Below are positions 59,181-64,000 of a stretch of 64,000 bases of DNA, one piece after another. The notes below the pieces were generated by a model. It was given only the letters and a program-made list of their open reading frames with translations. It was not told the origin of the DNA and made no database searches. The translations under genes and the position numbers were made by a program. Numbering within the stretch: the first letter of the stretch is position 1; every line of letters starts with the position of its first letter. Origin of the DNA: Stentor roeselii (taxonomy: Eukaryota; Ciliophora; Heterotrichea; Heterotrichida; Stentoridae); NCBI GenBank assembly GCA_006503475.1, contig RSEH01000006.1, forward strand, positions 1 through 64,000, in the 5' to 3' direction.

Positions 59181-59621
59181 ATGGACAAATTTTCATGCCC
59201 TATCGAAGACTGCTCAAAAACTTACAAATGCAAGTCAAACCTAAACCGTCACCTTCAAGCAATTCACGCAGAAAACAAAAGATTTCAATGTGAGACTTGT
59301 GAAAAAGTTCTATCCTCCAGTCAGAACTTAAAAGAACACAAGCTTCTCCATTCGAAAATCCTTCCTTTTGTCTGCAAAGAAATCGGTTGTGGAAAAAGGT
59401 TTAGACATGGAAGCCAGTTCTCAGCCCACAAGCGTATTCATATCTTTACCAACAATCTTATGAACAGCAGTCAAAAAAGCTTTAACTGCAGTGTTTTAAA
59501 TGAGAAACTCGCAGATGTGCTTCAATCTACGAATGAAACAGTTGAAAACTTTGATGGCTGCTTTGGTTTTAAGCTACCGAAGATTAAAGGAAGACAAGAA
59601 TTCAAGCTTCCATCGATTTAA
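59181..59621 (+). CDS. C2H2 zinc-finger protein, copy 2
   Basis: 146 residues, closest to copy 1: MDKFSCPIEDCSKTYKCKSN against MDKFACPIQDCQKVYKCKSN, with all zinc ligands kept in three fingers. The third finger (CKEIGCGKRFRHGSQFSAHK) is identical to copy 1. The linker after the fingers differs, and the end is again QEFKLPSI. The strong conservation of the fingers against a free linker suggests selection for the same binding site. Confidence 0.93.
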   Translation: MDKFSCPIEDCSKTYKCKSNLNRHLQAIHAENKRFQCETCEKVLSSSQNLKEHKLLHSKILPFVCKEIGCGKRFRHGSQFSAHKRIHIFTNNLMNSSQKSFNCSVLNEKLADVLQSTNETVENFDGCFGFKLPKIKGRQEFKLPSI

Positions 59622-61716
59622 TAGCTAGAATCGTCGATAGATAAGGAAAATCTGAGTTACTGGGGGATTTTAAAGGACCATGCATCTTTTAAATATGAAA
59701 GACAAACACTTTTAGATTATTTGGACTGGGTTCAGGTGGAGCTTCCAAAGGGATGTTGAGTGATGTTACCGTGAAGAGCTTCTTTAGAAATAGAATTTTT
59801 GTTGAGGGGTTGAATGGTTTCGGGAATTCGCTTTGCGGGTCTTGAGATGATGAGCTTACATTTTAATTATAATTATTATATACCATTAGAAATATAGTTA
59901 ACACCTTTGAATGTATTTGATTTTGGATTTCTAAAAAAACCTTAATTCACTGACTTTTTTGAAGGGAAAAATTTTTGTAGTTTTCGTTAAAAGTTGCGAT
60001 AAACTTTTGAAGAAGTGATGATTAGAGGCTTTGTAGTCATCGCTTTTTATAATCATTCGAAAGTAATTCACTTTAGGGTGCTACTGGATTTTGGAACTAT
60101 ATACTAGTATTCTTCCATTTATTAAGGTGAATCGAATTTAACTAGCTAATGGAAACTATAATTAAGATAGCGGCAAGAATCGATAGGAAAGTTATCCAAC
60201 TATCATTACAACTACTGCAAGGAAAGACCAGGCCAATGATTCAAACTTTCTATTTTTCTAGAACATCCAAATAAAATTATGAAATGATTATATCTTATTA
60301 AAAATTTCGATAAATCAATGCTGGTTTAATTATTTTTATTCGTTTTTCTTGACTCTAAAATCTTTTTTAGGATCATTCACACTCAAATTCTTGATATTTA
60401 AGCTAAAAAAATTTAAATTTCTGAAGCCAAAAATTGTTAATTTTATATAAAATAAACTATTTTTTTAATGATGGAAACATTCAATAGCTTGATTTATGTG
60501 AAACCCGCCAAAGAAGGGTTAAACTTAAGAAATTTTTTAAATAATTATAAAAGATCTGATTTTTCAAGATTTTTGAAGAAATTTCAACTAACCAGTCGAA
60601 ATTTCAAAAGAATTTATAGAAGAGATATTTTCGTTATATTTTTATTCATTTCTTTTATTTTCTTAGGATTTCAAGCCTCTTGAACCACCTTTCTTGCACT
60701 TTTCGAAATCCCTCAAATATTCAAAAATGAAAACATTAATCGATATTAACTAAATTTGTAAATTTGATTTAATATTTTTGAATATACCTACAAATGTGTA
60801 GCGTATTTCTAATATTTCAATATTTTAAGAGAAATTTTAAATTTCAGGAAAAATTTTTACTTTACTATTGAAATATTGTCGAAATGTATTTAAAATACGA
60901 TTTTTTGTTATAAGACTTGGGTTGAATATTATTTTGTGAGGATATAGATTTTGATTAATTTTAAGTCTAATGAAAAGTTTTTTGGCTTTGTTTATTTACT
61001 TAATTCATGTATTTTTGTCTACTGTGATTCCAAAGCTTTGAATACTAAAGATGATTGTTTTAGTGAAATATTTAGGAATAGCTTATAAAATGCAAGGCTA
61101 GGTTCAAATAAATCTGTTTGATACTTGGTGAACTAAAATATAATTAAATAAGCGCTGAACTATTCAGCTAAAGTTTTTCCATCCCATATAAGTGTAAATA
61201 TGTTATAGAAATTAGTGGAAAATAGTCGTAAATATATTTTTTCAGAATCTAAAGATATTCTAGAAGTCATTCTTACAGGATCTAACAATAGTAACTTTTA
61301 AACACCCTTTGAATGCATTATGATTGTTTAAATGTAAGCAGAGTGAAATTTATCCCTTAAACATTTCTATATTCAATATATAAATTTTAAAACAAGTTCT
61401 AGTTGTTAAGTCAACTTTTTGTCAAAAAGAATTATCCTAAAAAAAGATCCTAAATTTTCACTATTGATACAAAAACTATAAATTTTTAAGACTAAAGACT
61501 AGAGAAAAAAGCTATTAAAACTTAGCTAACCATATTAGTTATAAATTTACCTAAAAATGTTGAAAATACTAAAGCACTGAATAATTAAGATCCAAAATTG
61601 TATAAAAACAAAAAATTTCTTCCCAATTTAAGTTAGATAAAAAAATTTCATTTTCTATTTGAAAATATTTCTTCCCTTTACTTGCTTTATTACCAGTAAT
61701 AAAAATTTAATATTTC
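59622..61716. other. AT-rich gene-poor interval
   Basis: About 2.1 kb. Apart from the small ORF listed separately at 60468, I see no gene, RNA or repeat. Confidence 0.5.
60468..60683 (+). CDS. Possible small tail-anchored protein
   Basis: 71 codons from ATG ATG. The first 50 residues are basic (LKKFQLTSRNFKRIYRRD), followed by one hydrophobic segment (IFVIFLFISFIFLGF) at the C-terminal end, the layout of a tail-anchored membrane protein. TTATATAAAATA lies upstream. It is short and in AT-rich DNA, so chance is not excluded. Confidence 0.35.
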   Translation: MMETFNSLIYVKPAKEGLNLRNFLNNYKRSDFSRFLKKFQLTSRNFKRIYRRDIFVIFLFISFIFLGFQAS

Positions 61717-62157
61717 ATGGATAACTACTCCTGCCCCATTCAAGGTTGTTCAAAAGTATATAGAGTTCAAGCAATTCTCACTCGGCATCTTCGAGCTATT
61801 CATTCAGAAAGTAATGAATATCAATGCGATGTATGCTATAAAAAACTATCTTCAGGTCAAAATCTTAAAGAACATAAACTATTGCATTCGAAAATATTTC
61901 CGTTGGTATGCAAAGAAATTGGTTGTGGGAAAAGGTTTAGACATGGAAGTCAGTTCTCAGCTCATAAAAAGATTCATAATTTTGTGAGGATTGTTAAAAA
62001 TGATGAGATTAGATTAAATGTTCAAGGAATATTAAAGAAGTTGTTTAACGAGAGTTGGTTTATTAGTGTAAAAGCATCTGAGATTTCAGAACCTCTTCAA
62101 GTCATTGAGCTTCCTCCGATAAAAAGTGGGCAAGAATATAAAATTCCGGTTCTTTAG
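61717..62157 (+). CDS. C2H2 zinc-finger protein, copy 3
   Basis: 146 residues, the most diverged of the three. Finger 1 (CPIQGCSKVYRVQAILTRH) has changed at several non-ligand positions, finger 2 is CDVCYKKLSSGQ, and finger 3 keeps the core CKEIGCGKRFRHGSQFSAHK. All ligands are intact. It ends QEYKIPVL. The codons are more AT-rich than in copies 1 and 2, which suits an older split or weaker expression. Confidence 0.92.
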   Translation: MDNYSCPIQGCSKVYRVQAILTRHLRAIHSESNEYQCDVCYKKLSSGQNLKEHKLLHSKIFPLVCKEIGCGKRFRHGSQFSAHKKIHNFVRIVKNDEIRLNVQGILKKLFNESWFISVKASEISEPLQVIELPPIKSGQEYKIPVL

Positions 62158-62720
62158 TTAGTGGTTTAAAAATATTTAGAATTTGAGATATGAGAATAAG
62201 TTGCTTATATGAAAATTATTCGTTTAATTAAGCTTTATCTAAAATGCACTCTTGTTTGCCTAACCAAAAAACATTCTTGAGGTAATTATTAAAGCGATGA
62301 CCAGGAACCTAATAGTATCTCTCAAGTCTATCTTACTTTCAATTGAGTTTTTTAATTTTGATTCATATTTCTTGATTAAATAAGTTTTTCTTATAATTAG
62401 GTTTTGAAATTAGGATTTGTTTTGATTTCAATATTCTTATTATAAACAAAAGAAAATTTTAGAATTTCCAAATATTTGATAATTGCATTCAAGGTAAATA
62501 AAAGTTCCTTTCCGATTTTGGTAACTTAATTTTTTTATTGAAGACGAATAAACTAATCTACCGAGTCTTCAACTGAAATATAAAAAATCAATTAATTAAA
62601 CCAATATTTTCTCCATCATCTGAAAAAAAAATCTCTGAATTTTCAGATTCCATACAAAACAAAAAATAAATCCTCTAAAAATCAATCTTATCTAAAACCT
62701 AAACAATCAAGATAAGAAAA
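62158..62720. other. AT-rich intergenic interval
   Basis: About 560 bp, no gene seen. The 80 bp before 62721 is rich in A and C on the plus strand with few G. Confidence 0.55.
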
Positions 62721-63698
62721 ATGAGATCTGATATCAACTACCTGATGTAAATTCTCCTTAGCGACTGCTCCGAAGACCGCTTAACCCGAGTAAAAAGAGG
62801 AGAAGGCCTCCAAAAAACAGCGATTTCGCAGTCCCATCTTTTCAGTCAGTCAAAACTATCAAAACTTCCTTACAAGACTCGCAAAAAGTACTCAGAAGCC
62901 TTAAAACTACTAGAAAAGTTCCAAACTCTTGAAAAAACTCAAACATCTCAGAGTCAAGCTGCTCTTCCTCAAAACAAGTCCTCCCTGGCGCAGGTCTCAA
63001 TATTAAACGACGAGCCGAGTCTTTCAAAAGAAATAAAAGAAGCAGGAAAACTTGCGAATCTTTCAAAGTTCTTCATTGTGAGGACTAAATAGGGAAAAAT
63101 ATCAGAAATCACTTCGAAACTAAAGGAAAATGAACAAATAAGACCTGATTTCATTCATCGAAGAAATGATTCTTTGGAAAAAATGAAAGGCTTTACGAGA
63201 AAAAGCAGTATTCACATACATGATGAAACTAGCAACTCAAGACCCAGGAAACAACCTTTGTTTATCACAGAGACTGAGAAGAAAATGCTGGAAATTGATA
63301 AAGAAATTCAGGAAAAAATAGAAGTTAACAGAAACTTTGAAAGAAAGCTGACGTTTTTTCAGAATCTGAAAAATCAGGTTGATGAAGTCAAAGAAGATAA
63401 AAAAGTACAGTCTAAGGTCAAGGCGCTTATGAGAATTGACCCTGTTTATCTCATTTTTTATAAGAAAAAAAATTTTGGGCAAGATTCAGGACATGGAAGA
63501 AGCATGTCTCTTGGGAAATTCTCTCCTGTTAAACCATCTTCTAATAAATCGCCTCAAAAGCCAGAAGGTCTTAAAAGCTATCCAAAACCCTTAAAAACTC
63601 CTTCTCTTGATTCAAAAAATTTCACAAAAATTACCCAGAACTCTTTAAAAGAGTTCAAAATTATAGAAAAAAATTTAAGATCAGTCTTTAAAAAATAA
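62721..63698 (+). CDS. Basic helical protein, unknown, three exons
   Basis: 315 residues from exons 62721-62746, 62762-63077 and 63093-63698. Both introns are 15 nt and each carries an in-frame stop that would end the frame. The protein starts MRSDINYLIDCSEDRL and is rich in K, S and L, with helices near 45-75 and 185-225 (EKKMLEIDKEIQEKIEVNR) and a basic, proline- and serine-rich end. No domain was recognised. The exon joins rest on continuity of frame and composition only, so the model is less sure than for the conserved genes. Confidence 0.65.
62747..62761 (+). other. 15-nt intron, unusual interior
   Basis: GTAAATTCTCCTTAG. Unlike the other seven, it has no A at position 10 and no A between positions 6 and 13. 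It removes an in-frame TAA. Confidence 0.65.
63078..63092 (+). other. 15-nt intron with GTGAG start
   Basis: GTGAGGACTAAATAG, phase 0. It is the only one of eight here starting GTG rather than GTA. Its final TAG would otherwise stop the frame. A is at position 10. Confidence 0.75.
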
Positions 63699-63817
63699 GA
63701 AGTGAATGATTTAAATGATTAATTTAAAATTTTTTCATTTTGGGAAAATATTAGTGTCTAATATTTCCAAAAAATTCAAGAATTAAATAGTTTCCTATTC
63801 AATTCAGTCAAAACCTA

Positions 63818-64000
63818 TCATATAAGTTTTAGATAAACCCTAATTAAACTATTCAGCATATCTTTTCTGCAATTTCTGAAATCAAACTGTTTAATCTCTC
63901 TATGCTGAGCGATACTCTCTGCAACTTTACAAATAAAAACACCACTATCCTTAAGCGACATATTTTGACTAGGCAGTTCGAGTTTTTCGTATTTAACAAA
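63818..64000 (-). CDS. Ulp1/SENP-like SUMO protease, C-terminal part
   Basis: 61 codons from the window edge to TGA (63818-63820). The stretch QNMSLKDSGVFICKVAESI matches the catalytic block of C48 peptidases, in which an oxyanion glutamine precedes the D-x-GVFxC motif and this Cys is the nucleophile. It is followed by FDFRNCRKDMLNSLI, like the usual end of the fold. Ulp1 and SENP enzymes mature SUMO and remove it from targets. The His and Asp of the triad lie beyond the edge. Confidence 0.8.
   Translation of the reverse strand, partial: FVKYEKLELPSQNMSLKDSGVFICKVAESIAQHREIKQFDFRNCRKDMLNSLIRVYLKLI

Noticed and set aside
1-64000. tRNA genes, CRISPR arrays, transposons and virus-like elements
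   Set aside because: I looked for T-loop motifs, regular spaced repeats, transposase or polymerase motifs and terminal repeats and saw none I could support by eye. A tRNAscan or profile search could still find small or divergent cases.

Overview
The window looks like macronuclear DNA of a heterotrich ciliate, most probably Stentor or a close relative. Three kinds of sequence evidence point there. First, eight introns can be placed by joining frames inside recognisable proteins; seven are 15 nt and one is 16 nt, all GT...AG, which is the known heterotrich size class. Second, TAA, TAG and TGA all end genes (TGA ends the ULK-like kinase, the Prp19-like gene, the amidohydrolase and the Ulp1-like fragment), so the standard code applies, as in Stentor and unlike Blepharisma. 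Third, an internal block of three AACACCCT units (34380-34403) matches the 8-bp CCCTAACA telomere unit I recall for Stentor. The species name is inference.

Layout. 1-15.1 kb is gene-poor and very AT-rich: a WD40 gene running off the left edge, a cysteine-rich zinc-binding protein, a MORN-repeat protein, an F-box-like protein and a small four-pass membrane protein, separated by 1.3-3.9 kb gaps. 15.2-28.0 kb is packed: ULK/Atg1-like kinase, small zinc or coiled-coil proteins, an N-terminal-only Prp19, a two-RRM protein, a dual-specificity pseudophosphatase, an RFC5-like clamp-loader subunit, a TMEM107-like protein and a four-CNB-domain PKG-like pseudokinase. 28.0-30.5 kb is sparse and holds a broken paralogue of the four-pass gene. 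30.5-55.0 kb is packed again: CEP41-like, MTG1 GTPase, ribosomal eS27, a DnaJ protein, a mitochondrial BolA, NDUFA5, RNase T2, an inactive-looking amidohydrolase, IFT52, three large coiled-coil proteins, a cathepsin L-like protease, an ankyrin-DHHC palmitoyltransferase, a calcium-dependent protein kinase, an FHA/RING-CH protein and an Sfi1-like repeat protein. 55.0-62.2 kb is sparse and carries three paralogous 146-residue C2H2 zinc-finger genes, a PH-domain protein and little else. The right edge holds a three-exon gene of unknown function and the C-terminal end of a Ulp1-like SUMO protease.

Together the genes suggest cilium and basal-body biology (TMEM107-, CEP41-, IFT52- and Sfi1-like), signalling (four kinase or phosphatase-like proteins, several with N-terminal lipidation motifs) and mitochondrial function (MTG1, BolA, NDUFA5). 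Three proteins keep an enzyme fold but lack residues needed for catalysis. Packing is extreme in the dense blocks: convergent stops overlap by 4 nt at one site, neighbouring coding regions lie 5-18 bp apart at others, and one head-to-head pair has 17 bp between start codons. Five genes carry the exact heptamer AATATAA directly before ATG, and sense-strand leaders are depleted of G. I recognised no tRNA or complete rRNA gene, transposon, viral element or CRISPR array.
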